DNA of 64,000 bases. Origin: Limanda limanda. Its lineage: Eukaryota > Chordata > Actinopteri > Pleuronectiformes > Pleuronectidae. Where the stretch lies: NCBI RefSeq assembly GCF_963576545.1, contig NC_083649.1:8786406-8850405 (forward strand). The letters are read 5' to 3'. A program made the translations under genes and the position numbers. Position 1 is the stretch's first letter. Every line of letters begins with the position of its first letter. This document shows, piece after piece, positions 1 to 28,124 of this stretch. The notes under the pieces are model-generated. The model was not told where the DNA came from, did no database searches, and saw only the letters and a list, made by a program, of their open reading frames with translations.

Positions 1-15909
<15,909 letters not shown>

Positions 15910-18450
15910 CAGGACCTCAGGAGCTCCCCCCCTCCCCTTCCTTCCCCTCCCTCCCCTCCTCCCCCATCGCTGCAGCCGCTGACCCTTCCGAGACCCCCTC
16001 CGCCTCCCTCTGCTCTGGAAGAGGAGGCCCAGCACCCTCATACCTGGCCTCTGCCTCCTCCTGTGTTTCTGCTGCCCCGGTTGCTCAGCTCCAGGCAGGT
16101 CCCGGCCCACCCCCCCGCCCCCCACTAGAGCCAGAACCACATCCAGAGCGTGAGCCAGACTCTTCTCTCCTCTCCTCATCCTCCGCTGCAGACTCTGGTT
16201 CCTCTTGGCCGGGTTTTGCCAAACCTCCTCCAGACCTTTTCTCATCACGTAGCTGCTCAAACACTCCGGGCCAAACGGATTTGAATCTGCCACACACACG
16301 AGAGCCGAGGAGGAGTTATCTTGACGAGAACACTAATCTTTATTATCCTTTGAGAGGACGCTCGACACACAGATCCACGCTGTCACATTCAAACAGCACC
16401 AGACACTCGATATCATCTCTGACATCAGACCCATTACTGACTGTAGCTTCAGAACCCAACTTACTCTCACACCGGGACACAAACACCTCTCCCATGCCTC
16501 CACCCGGGTCCCATCTCCCACACATCCCAGGCTCCAGCCCGTCTCCAGCTCTGCACCCGGACACAGTCTTAACCCGCGGCCCTGTCCCGTCTTCATCCCT
16601 CCTCCCTTCTCCTCCTCCTCCTCCTCCTCCTCCTCCTCCTCCTCCTCCTCCTCCCTGCCCCACCGGTCCAGGAGAGGCTGCAGCGTGGGGTTGTTGCTGC
16701 TCCCTCGGTGGAGCCGCTACGCCCCTGTCTCGCTACCTGGGGAAGGTGGGGCACGCCGCCCGGCCCCTGTTGAACGTAGGGGGGCTCCTGAGTGATGAAC
16801 CGTCAGACGTTCAGACCTGAGACGTGACAGAGAACTCATTACTTCTGACCAACCGGAAGATCTTTCAATCTGAAAAGGAGAAGACGACAAACCAGAGACA
16901 CTTGGAGATTCTAACGGTTGAAGAAGAGCGACTCATGACCCCGGAATAATGGGATGTATCACTGAACCCACTGGATACTACAAAATGCTGAATGCTGACA
17001 AAGAGGACCTGATGTTATTCTATCTGAGAACGAGCTTCGCTTTGCAGCTTCGTGTTGTGAGATTGATGTGCGTCTAGTTGAAGTTCTCATCATTCAGCGC
17101 AGAATCTGCTCGGCTCAGATTTCTAACTTGCTTCCAGAGGAACTCGAGACCTGATGAACTTGATCGACTGCTACTGCCTATTTCAGGAAGGACACCATTG
17201 GCTGGTTGTCTCACCAGTGAGGAAAACTACCTGCGACACTGCGTTCTATAACTGGTTACAGTTTTTCGCTATTGCACTAAATGGAATTTTGGTATTAAAT
17301 GGAAAAAATGTTACAGGAGGGCAGTTACTTTACTGTTTTTGTTACTGTGAGAGAAAGGGACGTCACTTTTACCGAGAGGGAAAAGCCAAAACCTGGAGTG
17401 ACTCTTCTGTCCTGTTGTGTCTCCTGCTGCTTTGAGAAACCGTGCAATGCATGACGCAGCTGGATGCTTTCTACTGTACGCCCACGTCCCTCCTGCCCCC
17501 GGAGAGTCTGCCCTCTCCAGACCGACTGAAAAGACTGATTGAGAAAGAGCTGGATGCAAAATATTCAAGAGTAATTCCTAACGCTGCCCTTCGCTCTGTT
17601 TATCTTCTGTGTCAGCTTGTCCTCCGGCTACTGTTGTAAACAATGGTGGACTCATCCTGCCGTTCTCTGCGCGTGACGCACACTCCTCCGTGGCTAGCTG
17701 TAGCATCATTAGTGAGTGTGCACACTGTATATATAACTCCCTGTCCGACACTGTAACACTTTGACCTTACATGTTCACATGCAAAGAGGACGGTGCATGT
17801 ATACACTCAAATATTTTTTGTCTTTTGTCTGTATACTGTTAATAGATATGGCCACACAACCATAGTAGCATATGTCTGTGTGTGGTTTGTAGTGACCTTA
17901 CACGTGAGGGAAGGCTGACATTCAGCGCTCTCTGTTGTTGTTCAAAACTAAACTCGTGCTACTACTGAAGTTCAACACTTCCTGTCGTCTGCCACTTTTT
18001 GTGACTCTCCTTCGCCCCCCCGTCCCCCGTCCCCGAGCAGTCACTTCCCCTTCGCTGTACAAATGTCTTCTCCCTATTTATATCTGATCAGCTATAAATC
18101 AACTCATTTGACCTAGGTTTTATATCGATGTGTTGTCCTCTCAAACTGCCATGCATGCATCTTCTGTGTACTGTATGGAGTGTTGGAACTATTTATTAAC
18201 AATCATGTTTGTATGAGGTACAAAAGGGAGCTTTGAGCTCATGCGGGTGTGTCCCCCCCCCAGTAGTGTGGGAGAATGTGTGTGTGTGCATGCCAAACAT
18301 GAAATTGCACATTTTTAAAGCTTTTTAGATGAAGACTGTAGTTGTTTTTTTCACCTTGTAAATACTTTTACAGCCTTTGTGAAGTTGTTTTGAGTTGATG
18401 CTCTGTTCAAGTCGGTGTCAAAGTAAAGACATATCAATTACTTCTTGTGT
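15910..18450 (+). other. fry: Probable fry 3' UTR
   Basis: No conserved gene starts between the fry stop and the next CpG island. The first 900 bases are C-rich with a (CCT)n run near 16608-16652 and remain open in one alternative frame (see findings). The remainder is mixed sequence. A variant polyadenylation signal AGTAAA lies at 18422-18427, which would give a UTR of about 2.5 kb; canonical AATAAA hexamers occur only further on (near 19290 and 19942). The UTR end is inferred. Confidence 0.5.
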
Positions 18451-19494
18451 TTTGCTTAATCTTCACAACGCACTTCAGTTTTTGATCAATTGGATGATTC
18501 TAGGACGAGGCATAGTTATAACCCAGGTCAAGAGTTGCACTGACCCATGTTTCATTGACAGAATTACTGAATATAAATTGTATTAATCATTATTTTGTTG
18601 ATTAGAAAGAGCTGAATGTTGCCTTCCAGCAGTAAGAGTGAAACCTGAACTGAGCTGCAAAGTGCAAATTTTAAAACACTTCAAGAATAAGAGCAACTTC
18701 AATACTAGAAAGATTCTTGACAGTGCATCACTCCACTGAGGCTAAAACTCTTTTTTAAAGTAAAGAACATCCTGAGTCGGTCCATTTATCTGGGTCCACT
18801 CCAAGATGTAATGGGTTCTTCCATGAGTCATGTCCTACTCCTGCACAAGGTTCTGTATATATTGGATGAATTGCTTTTGCGTAATTCTACCAACAAACAA
18901 ACAAACAAACAATGAAATGAGAAGGGCACTCAGAGGGTGGCAGACTACTTCATCACCATATTGCAGAGAACACTTGTGCAGACTGCTTTTAGTTTCACCT
19001 GCTCTGAGATATTAGCACTTAACATTATGGTTGATTGTTTCCATGAAGAACCATTTGTTGAGAAATTAACAAACTGCTCTCACACGCAAACAAACAAACA
19101 GAAAAGACAACACAACGTTGGAAGTAAGAATCTACAACATTTTCATATTTGAGGTGCAATGTTAATCTCTTATACTGTCTTTTAGCAAAATAACATTTTC
19201 ACGTGAACTCAGGCACCAGGATGAACGTAGGGAAACGGAGACCTGTAGAGACGCTTTGTGAAATTCAGCTACTCGCTGGTTGGAGAACAAATAAATTGTG
19301 ACACGTAAAAGGTAAAACAGACGTGAAGGGGCCTCGACTCTTCAACAGATGCAGTCGGAGTCAGACGCATCTGAGACAGGAGAAGAAACCGAACAGGTCA
19401 GTCTGGGGAACATGTTTAAGCTTGAAGAAACTGAAAAGCCTCCAAATGCTGATAATTGAACATTTCCTCTTCATGCAGGACAGAGTTTATGAAC
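18451..19494. other. Intergenic, unique sequence with short CAAA runs
   Basis: Between the probable fry 3' end and the zar1l exons. Short (CAAA)n tracts occur near 18893-18912 and 19088-19101. The last zar1l exon would be expected here on the minus strand, but I find no convincing match. Confidence 0.5.
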
Positions 19495-19759
19495 CTTGCA
19501 GATGTTGGGCTCCACTTCGAACGGGTTCAACCCGGCCTGACACTTCCTGCAGAGCTGCTTGTAGTACACCTGACCCGAGAGAACTGAGCATCATCTACGT
19601 GCACATGATTTAAACATGATGTGGTGCATGTTGATGGCACACTGCAGTTAATAATGAAGCACGTACCTGACAGGTTCCAGAGATGCACCACACGTAAGCA
19701 CTCTCCCACCGGAGGCTGCACGTCTTGCAGTGGAAGAAGCCGTAGCTCTGCTCCAGGAA
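19495..19759 (-). pseudogene. zar1l: zar1l (zygote arrest 1-like) zinc-domain exons, gene incomplete
   Basis: Two minus-strand exons match the C-terminal zinc-binding domain of ZAR1/ZAR1L, maternal RNA-binding proteins of oocytes. The upstream exon, 19759 down to 19667 (31 codons, phase 0), follows TTGTTTTCAG and encodes FLEQSYGFFHCKTC, RWESAYVWCISGT and CQ before GTACGT. The next, 19569 down to 19495 (25 codons), encodes VYYKQLCRKCQAGLNPFEVE and ends NICK before GTTCAT. Paired cysteines (HCKTC, LCRKC) are intact, as are the reading frame and splice sites. I found neither the long N-terminal exon upstream nor the last exon ending in an FKY motif. Reading through the last donor stops after eight codons. 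The gene may be decayed or simply too diverged for me to see. Order and strand relative to fry match human ZAR1L. Confidence 0.75.
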
Positions 19760-21149
19760 CTGAAAACAAACCACAAGTTTTTTACCATTTTTTACAGTTT
19801 ATTGAATCAAAACTGTAAATCCTAAACTTTCATTGCCAGGAGCGAGACTGATCCCAGACTCACAGCAGCCTTCCCTCCTGCTCAGATTCCTTTTCTGAAC
19901 TGTCAAGTACTCTTTATTCTTTTAACTCATTTTAATCTTTCAATAAATCCTGTTAATGTGTCATGTGTCTTTCATATCTTGTTTTTATCAGATCTGAAGC
20001 ACTTTCAAATTACCTTGGTGGAGACAGGTGTTGTAAAAAGATAAGGAGGAAGCCTTAAGGGTTTGAAGATTACCACATCTCTTGAAGTCTGTATGAAATC
20101 TGATTTTTAATATCTTCATGTGTTGAGTTTTGTGCTTCTGTATTTTAAGAGACATTTAAACAGCTGCAGTGCTGATTGGTTGATTAGGAACAGGGGCGTG
20201 CACGACGCAATTAGGGTTGCTCTGTAGCAAAGTTTGAAACATTATATTGGAGCGCCCCCTACAGCTCAGGTGTAACAAAGCTCCATCAGAAAAACAAGAC
20301 AAAGCAAGGAGCTGATCTTTGACACATTTTATTCCTTCTCAGAACATCAGGAATAAATTTGTAGTTTAAAAGTTATGTGGCTTTTCAGGAAAAGTAAAAT
20401 CAGTGATAATCAATCGAATCATAAACTTCAACATGTTTGTTGTAGGTTTGGGAGAAATGGATGGCTCCATTAAATAGTCAATAGAAACCGCAATGACTTG
20501 ATAAAATACAATTTGATGGACAGATTGATTGACTTATTATTTATGGATTAGTAGAGAAAAAGACAAACAAAATCCATGGGATAACAAGTTATTTCCAACA
20601 TGGTCCCAGTCATGTCAAGACAAAAACAAACTTAAGAAACATTTACCATTCTAAAAACAAAATACCTTTAGACCCAGGAAACGTGGACGTCCTCCCAATG
20701 AGAACATTATGTTTGTGTGACCATGTTTCATTTATCAGATTATTATGGAAAAACCTCATTCCGCTGCTGCGTTCAGGGGCTGTAGGAAAAACTAGACTCT
20801 CGACACAAACCACAGAAGAGGCAATAAAGCCAACTGTCAAAATGTTCCTTAGTGATGCATTGGTTTGGAATAAACACATTTTTTGTGGAGTCATTTTTTC
20901 TCCTTGTTTTCCACAATGGTCAGACTGCAGTATTGTATTAACTTAATAGAAAATAATGTATGTATTATTTATCTGTTTATTTATTTTTAAGATTTTAAAC
21001 TGGCCATAGTTCAGCAGCACCGGTAAAAGAAAAAACAATTCACATCCTATGAGAAACTTTATTTATGAACTAAATGAATGAAATGGCATACATTTCTTTA
21101 CACATATCTGTTCAGTTCAGCAACTAAGGTGAGTTAAGATACAATACTT

Positions 21150-21260
21150 TTTTATTGGTCCCTGGGCAGCTGTCAGTGGTTCGATCCCCATGTATGAATG
21201 GCAAAAGAAGTACTGTAAAGTGCTATGAGTGGTCATCAACATATGTAAAAAATTATAATT
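21150..21260 (+). repeat. SINE-like fragment (internal box B and tail)
   Basis: A GGTTCGATCCCC-like box B is followed by a GTAAAGTGCTATGAGTGGTCATC segment typical of the tail region of common fish tRNA-derived SINEs. The 5' head is missing or decayed. Confidence 0.5.
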
Positions 21261-21457
21261 ATTATTATTATTATAAAAAGTATTATCAGCATATGATTTA
21301 ACTGAGAAGAGGTTTGATAATAATTATCATCAGTGCCTTTTAAAAAAGTCAACACATATCCATCAATTTTAACATTCAAAGACAATATTTATAACATTGA
21401 CCCACAACCTCCATCACCAGAGCTTTAAGAGAGGATCACAATCTAGCCTCCAGCAAT

Positions 21458-21540
21458 CGGCGGTGTGGCCTAGGGGGTAGAGTGGCCATTCTCCAACAAC
21501 AAGGTTGGCGGTTCAATGCCCACTCTTCCCCAACTGTAAA
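21458..21540 (+). repeat. tRNA-derived SINE head
   Basis: The segment starting GCGGTGTGGCCTAGGGGG resembles a polymerase III box A, and GGTTCAATGCC about 50 bases later resembles a box B. No acceptor stem closes, and SINE-type sequence continues downstream, so this is a SINE head rather than a tRNA gene. Confidence 0.65.
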
Positions 21541-22189
21541 CCCCCCCCTAAAATTGGCAGGACAATCACCTATTCATTGCACAATATCTTACACTATGTA
21601 AATTAAAAAAAAAACAAATTAAAACAAAATGTAATTAACAAAATTAATTAAATTAAAATAACCATGCGCAGTCCACTACTGCGCAGGATGTAAATAATAA
21701 TAAAAAATTCAATTAAATAAATTAATAATAATAATAATTTTCACCACTTTCTAATTTTCTGCACATTTTGGTCAGAATTTGAGCATGTTTAAAGCCCTCA
21801 AAAAGCCAATTCATTGGCCTGAAAAAGAAATAATAATAACAATAATAATCCTTTTTATAATCCTTATAATCCTATAGTCCAATAGTCACTGTTATATTCA
21901 CTGTCTGTCCGTGCCTGTCAGTGCTCGGGCCCTAATAATGTGCAATGTAAACAAATACACCAACAGTATGAAATTGAACTTGTTATTGCACAACTAAATT
22001 AGGCAAAAAAAGAATCACAGAATTAAATCAATTAGCCAAAAATCACCAGTGGAACAAACGGCGAAAGAATAAACACATTTTTTAAAGAGGAATAATTAGT
22101 GTTTATTTATGTGGAGTGACATGATTACTCAGCCCTACATACAGTCGCCCTATAGGTGGCGCTGTGCCCTCGCTGGTCACTCGGACCCA

Positions 22190-22286
22190 TGGGCTCCAGA
22201 GCTCCACATATTGGCGCCATTTTGGAGCTAGGAGGGGGAAGAGAGCTGCAGAGGAGGACGCGACGGATCCCGATTCACCGTAACAG
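22190..22286 (+). other. pds5b: pds5b non-coding exon 1 (probable)
   Basis: Sequence inside the CpG island ends CCGTAACAG before a strong donor GTAAGAG at 22287. The next plausible exon on this strand is the pds5b ATG exon at 28952, which has its own 20-base leader. A non-coding first exon with a long first intron fits the PDS5B gene structure. The 5' boundary is a guess. Confidence 0.6.
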
Positions 22287-22930
22287 GTAAGAGAAATGCA
22301 CCGAGCCGCGGGATCGGGACCCGGCGGCGGACAGCGAGCCGCAGCCCGGGGGCGGTGGAGTGTCCGCGGAGTGGCCGGGTTTCCCTCCTCCTCCCCCGGG
22401 CAGCGAGCTGAGCTCAGCCCGCCTCGCTCGCCCGGGCTCCTCGGCGGATCCGCGGCGCTGCTCGACCTGGTCCTCCGGCGCAAAACCCCCCAAAACAATA
22501 GGGTTAGCAAGGGGATAAACGAGCCCACTCCTCGGCCCCGGTGTCCCGGCAGCTCCGGTGACCAGCGGCGGGTCCCGGTCGCTTCTCCCCGGTCGGGAGG
22601 GTCGGTGTAACGGCGGGTGGACCGGGCTGTTTTGTCCAGTGTCCGCCCTCTTGTCACTGAGATTGTTGCTGCTAATGCTAACGCTAGCTCCGCTGTGCGC
22701 ACTAGCTAGCAGGCTAACTGCAGCTAACTCGATTAGCCACATTAGGGCAGCACGGAGCCGGGCTGCACCGCTCGGACCCGGGGTGTCCCGCGGTCCTCGG
22801 CCCGGCCACGGAGCCCGACCTCCACGATACAGACCCCCACATCCCCGCAGTGTTCCCCCCGGTCTGCGCCCCTCTCCCCCCCGGGGAAACACCACTAATG
22901 CTAACCGGGACCCTCTGCTGCTCGGAGGCT
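22190..22930 (+). promoter_or_regulatory. pds5b: CpG island and probable pds5b promoter
   Basis: A sharp GC- and CpG-rich block of about 700 bases stands in AT-rich surroundings. It holds GGCGCCATTTTGGAG near 22213, a motif resembling YY1 sites (CCATTTT) found at housekeeping promoters, and no TATA box is apparent. It is the only CpG island between fry and pds5b. The divergent promoter shared by BRCA2 and ZAR1L in mammals would be in a comparable position, so some minus-strand activity is possible but unproven. Confidence 0.7.
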
Positions 22931-23318
22931 AAATATTGTCCCTGTGACTCCCAGCGTGGCTGTTCCTTTTTATTTTTTTATTGCCTGGTAGAGTAAATGT
23001 TTTATTCAGCTTCTGATCGGCTGCTTCCCAGACTCCACAGCCGGGGTTAGCCTCCTCCAGCCCGGGCTGTGGATCTCTGAAGGCTGCGCACATGGTTCTT
23101 GTTGTTTTATTCATAATAAGGTTTTGCAAAACAACCCCGGGGGGGTCTGGGGAGCAGCACAAAGCCAGGAGGGGGGTTCAGACCCCCTGGGCTCAGCAGG
23201 GGGTCTGAGGAAGTCTGACAGCTAGTCTGAGGTTATTGATTATTGTCTGATGGTCAGTGGGAAACTCCAGGGTCTTTATCACCTGGGGTACTTTACTTGT
23301 ACTGTACTTTACCTCTGT

Positions 23319-24100
23319 ACAGCTCTGTACCTATTCATAATTCACACCCTTTAATTATCATATTAATGTGCAGCTTTCTCTTCTGATTATACCCTTTTAA
23401 TTTGGGTACTTATATTTATCTTTCTCCTTTTACTCACAGTATTAAATCCATAACTTCTCTACTTAAAGTCATCATCACCGTTATGCCACCAAAGCATATT
23501 CCCTGTTGATTGTGATTCTTAAATTATATCAAGATTAAAATCTAGTAAAAATCAGTTGATGTTGATTATCATCACAGTAAATTCAACATTATTATTTAGA
23601 GTTAATAAGATTGTTGCTCCTGATTGAGGTTTGTGTCTTTATAGAATGATATTGTTCTATTGCCTAGCCCCAATTTAAACACAATTAAAATCATCTGGGT
23701 GCTTCGATATTTACTGCTGTACAGCTCTGTAACTATTCATAATTAACACCATTTAATTGTCATATTAATGTGCAGCCTTCTCTTCTCATTATAATCTTGT
23801 ACTTTGGGAACTTATCTTTCTCCTTTTACTCACAGGATTATATCCATAACTTTATCTTTCTTTTCACTTCTCGACTTACATCCATCATCACTTTTATGCC
23901 ACCAAAGCATATTCCCTGTATGGGAAAACAACTTGATTGTGATTCTTAAATTATATCAAGGTTAAAATCTAGTAGAAATCAGTTGATGTTGATTATCATC
24001 ACAGTAAATTCCACATTATTATTTAGAGTTTATATTAAGATTGTTGGTCCCAGTTGAGGTTTGTGTCTTGTATGATAAACAATCTATAAACAGAAAAAAA
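23319..24100. repeat. Diverged tandem duplication in pds5b intron 1
   Basis: About 370 bases from 23319 (CTGTACAGCTCTGTA...) recur from about 23718 with the same order of landmarks: TATTCATAAT, TTAATGTGCAG, ATGCCACCAAAGCATATTCC, then ATCAGTTGATGTTGATTATC. Divergence is modest with several indels, indicating an old local duplication with no coding content. Confidence 0.8.
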
Positions 24101-26931
24101 CAAATCAGATGCAGATCAATAATGTGTCTGTACAGTTCATAAGTGTTCTATTTAAATATATTGAGCCTTTGTTATATATATATTGATATTGTTCCATTGC
24201 CTAACCCCAATTTAAGCGCTAATAAAATTATATTTCAAATGGAATAACCTAAAGTAAATTCAATTTAATACGACTTCAGAAAAAAGCCAAATTTGGAATT
24301 TAATATAACAGCCCTGGCAAGTTTAAATTCAGTGTTTGAGCTTGTTCATATTTTTCACTATCTTTTATTAAATGGCTTTGCACACAACCACATTTCACGG
24401 ATGAGTGTTTCATCAGGAATTGCGCTGTCATACTTCTGGTTGCAGTTAATGTTTCCTTCTGCTGGCTGCAGCCCAGAGACTGCACTTTCCCTTTTACTAA
24501 AAGAAATTGTGTCTGGTCAAATTCTTTCTCTGCCAAAAGCCTGAATGGTATTTTAGTGTCTGCATGGACTAGAGAGGAAACCAAAATGTCTGAGCAGCCT
24601 AATAACTGGAGACATGTGATTCAGCAGAGTTGCTTTTGTGTAGTTTAAGTGGCTTCTTAGAGGGTTTAACCAAACTTAACTGTCATCTTAATAACCCTAT
24701 GGACTTGTGTTACTTCCTCTGCTTCATTGTGTACTTCTAACTGGGCTTCACAGATTGGTAGAGATTAGTTTGTTTGGTAAATGTTGTTTTATTTCATGTC
24801 ATTGCCTCTGGGGGGTAATCTGATGCTTCCCTTAGCTGTGGGCTTTCCTTCACTTGGTGTGTGTCTGTGTATGTGTTTTTTATGGAGGTCGTTGAGTTCA
24901 CTCGTACAACCCTCTGGTGTCCAGTGGTGTCCTTCCTCTGGTTGCTGCCTGTGGGTAGAAACCTGGGGGGGTGTCAGTGTCCAGGTTCAGATTAGGTTAG
25001 GGGCGCCGCGCTGAGTCGTCGTATTTCTGCTGGCAGATGTGTTAAAGGGCTCAGTGGGGGGGGGATACATGTGTTCTGACTGTGATAAGGTAGTAGTGAG
25101 ACCCCTGCTCGGGAGGTTCACTTTGGGGTAAAGTTGGCCTGTGTGTGATCACTTGGTTCGGGTTCTTATTCAAAGTGAAAGTCTCCCGGATGGATGGCGC
25201 CCAGACCGTCCCTAAGTCGAGATTTACTCTGCTCTGATTGGCCGCCAGCGCTCTCTCTCTCTCTCTCTGTGTCACTGCGGTAGATGGAGAGAGATATGGA
25301 CTCAGATTTGGCAGCAGCTGTGTGAGGGAACAGAAGGTCAGAATCAAGCGAGCTGGCTGCCGGCCAATGTCCAGTTTGTGCTTTTGGCTTTGTGAATGTG
25401 TGTGTCTGTGTGTGTGTGTTTGTGTGTAAAAGCCAGAGTACAACTGCGGAAAATGGTTGGATTGCGATTAAAAAACTCAGTGTTGCAGTCTGGCCTCTAA
25501 ATCAAAGCCACAAAGAGCCTTTGTCAGCCGGCAGACCTATTGACCCGCACTACTTCACAATAATCAATTGTCCTTCAGAGATAAATGTGTTATGAGATAA
25601 TCACAAACAAGTCTGTAGTCGCACAAGAAAAGCCCGATTGTGTGTTCATTCATGTAAAAGCAGCTATTAGCAGTACACATGCAAGTATTTGGGTGGATTT
25701 TGTGGGGTGTGATATTGGAGCGGGACAGAAACACCATTTATATGTTCCACAGGCTTGAGTTCTGAGGCGTATTACACTTCAGTCAGTTTGGGTCGTTAAC
25801 CAGTGAAAGCCTAAGTGCCAAACTTGTCATACATGGCAGCCGGAGTGGAAAAAAGACCGAGACAGAATTTACCTTGTGGGAAGTGCTGTCGTTGCACAGT
25901 AGTTCTACACTTCACTCTGAATTCTGCCAAAAGGACTATGGATCTGTCCAAGTCAGATGTTTATAAATGGTTTATAGTTTGTAATAAAATCAGGAGAAGA
26001 CTAGAAGGGCTCAGAGTAGAGGATCTCCACCCAGCGGTTTATGTTCATGTTTATTTATTCAAAAGGGACAATGCACGTTTTCATCTGCAGGTTGATGGTG
26101 ACAAAGAGGCCAGATGTATAAACAACAAAGAAGTACTTACACAGACGCTTAAACACAAATAGTTAGTACCTAGAGTACAAATAAATAGTGTATAAATTCA
26201 CAATATGATGACATTAGTGTCAAGTAAAACATATAAAAGCTTAAAGGAAAACATATACACAACAGTCCCCTTAAATTTAATTGGGCGGCACCGAATTGCA
26301 CTTGCTCATAGTTATCTGTCTTCTAAATATGCCAGATTTATTCTGTGGGAAAATGCCCAAACTTCTCAATTCCTGGATTTGCCCCCAAAAATGTAATTGA
26401 TGTGTTCCTTCTTGGCTCGTGTCCCATCCTCCCAGAAGTTCTTGTCATAATCCTGCTGACAAACCAACCCACAAACATAACCAGGCCAAGTTAAAAATAT
26501 AAATAAGCAATGTCATATATTCTCATTTGTAGCTTTCAGTTTGTCACATAGTCTGGAAATAGCATCGGGTCGCAGAAGTATACAATTTGTTTTGTTCCGC
26601 AACATATTTTTTTAGGGGGAGGAAGCTGTTACTGTAAGACTCATTAAACCAGGACAGAAATGGAGCTGGTTAACAACCTGGAAAAAGAAGATGCAAGGTT
26701 CACAAACATCTGTTTTACAAAGCTGCGACAAAATAAGGGCATAAAGATGGTGTTTCTTGGGAGCTATTTTCAGGAAGTATTACAATCCCTGATAGTAAGA
26801 AGTGGCTCAGGTTGGTGGTGGTCAGGGCTTTACTGTACATCTCAGCTAATGACTCACATCCAGTGTGAAATACCCATAGTCCTTGTCAAGTTTCAGCTGC
26901 TCAACATTAACAATGGTGTTTCTGTATACCA
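24100..26931. other. pds5b intron 1, unique part
   Basis: No exon, RNA gene or element with clear ends recognised. Short (CT)n and (TG)n tracts occur near 25254-25267 and 25396-25427. Confidence 0.55.
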
Positions 26932-27786
26932 TAGGGGTGGGAATTGGAAAAAATGTGACGATTCAATAGTATTGCGATATTTGGGCCACGATTCAATAGT
27001 ATTGCGATACTGGAAGTATTGCGATTCGATTCTGCGATATATTGCGATTCATGTCCCCCACATTATTCAAAGGCATTACAAAAAATGAGGAAAATCAGAC
27101 TGCTCAACTCACTTCAAATGTCACATTTAATTCTGTGAACAACATTGTCTTCTACACATTAACTGAAGTGCAAAAACTAAGAGAGGGTAGTGCAAAAACT
27201 TTGTCTTTCAACATTCAGGACACAGGACCTTTGTAATTTTTTTCTGAATAGGAGACCTCTCACATGAACGCTGAGCTCCCAGCACATAACTTACAGTTAT
27301 TTAAATACAATACAGTAACATCAAGCAGACATAATAGAGTAACATAAACCTGAGAATAATCATATAAATAAGAGTAACTTAGGTTCAATCAAATTGAAAA
27401 AAATAAACAAATGTGTAGTACTAGAGTCCAGTCCAGTTGGCTGCAAGGTCATGACCTAAAATGTTAAATTCATTTGGGAATATTGGCAATTTTGTTCAGA
27501 AAAAGGAGTTGGTCAACATGCTCAGATGTTAAAGTGCTCCTCTGGACCGTTACTATATCTCCTGCAGTGGAGAACATCCTTTCCGCATAAACACTAGGTA
27601 TCTTTTAAACTCTGAAACTCTCCTCGTCATGCTTTGCCCGCCAGGGGATGTTACATATATAATTGTAAATAAAGTATTTTAAAAAAAAAAGAAAATATTG
27701 CAATACTTTGTGCTACAGTATCGATATAATCGCGGGCGCAAAATATCGCGATACTGAACAGAATCGATTTTTTTCCCCCACCACTA
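26932..27786. mobile_element. hAT-type non-autonomous element, family A copy 2
   Basis: An 855-bp element in pds5b intron 1 with the same termini as the copy at 11636 and in the same orientation. It is flanked by a different exact 8-bp duplication, GTATACCA, at 26924-26931 and 27787-27794, so the insertion was independent. The left-end iterated GATTCAATAGTATTGCGAT units are fewer than in copy 1. It carries a short adenine-rich tract where copy 1 has a long adenine run. Confidence 0.9.
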
Positions 27787-28124
27787 GTATACCACACCAA
27801 AAAAATCTTGTATTATTTAACCAGCCATGGGATTTCAGCACAGATGTCTTGGATATTGATAATGATGAGTTAATACGAAGAAAAAAACAGTATAATTTAG
27901 TCTGTGAAACATTTCTCACCAGTTTCCACGAACTAAATGTGATATTTTCATCTTGCTTTAATTCCAACCAATGGACAAAAACACAAATGTTCAGATTATC
28001 GTCATAATATACACAAAAAAAGCGAATCCTCACATTTGAAAAGCCGTGAATGATATAATAAATGTCATTAATTGCAGCCCTTAGTTCAATATTTCCAGGA
28101 TGTGCTTAGAGATAGACTAAGAGA

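Larger units (their letters stand above)
19760..22189. other. Intergenic, AT-rich with SINE fragments
   Basis: No gene recognised. An open frame on the minus strand at 20643-20894 resembles nothing I know. The stretch 21550-21900 is AT-rich low-complexity sequence. Human BRCA2 and the N4BP2L genes would sit in or beside this interval, and no trace of them is visible. Confidence 0.55.

Noticed and set aside
19300..19450. Possible last exon of zar1l on the minus strand
   Set aside because: A frame reading PQTDLFGFFSC is vaguely like the RQDLCGRC region, but cysteines do not line up and it hits a stop; probably chance.
20643..20894. 83-codon minus-strand frame between zar1l and the CpG island
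   Set aside because: No recognisable domain, no splice or promoter context; could be a decayed transposon but I cannot support that.
21458..21530. Possible tRNA gene
   Set aside because: Box A and box B resemble a tRNA but the acceptor stem does not close and SINE-type sequence continues; called a SINE head.
22103..22932. Frames of 100-200 codons on both strands in the CpG island
   Set aside because: High GC lowers stop frequency. The sequences are Pro/Arg/Gly-rich without family resemblance, and the region has promoter character.
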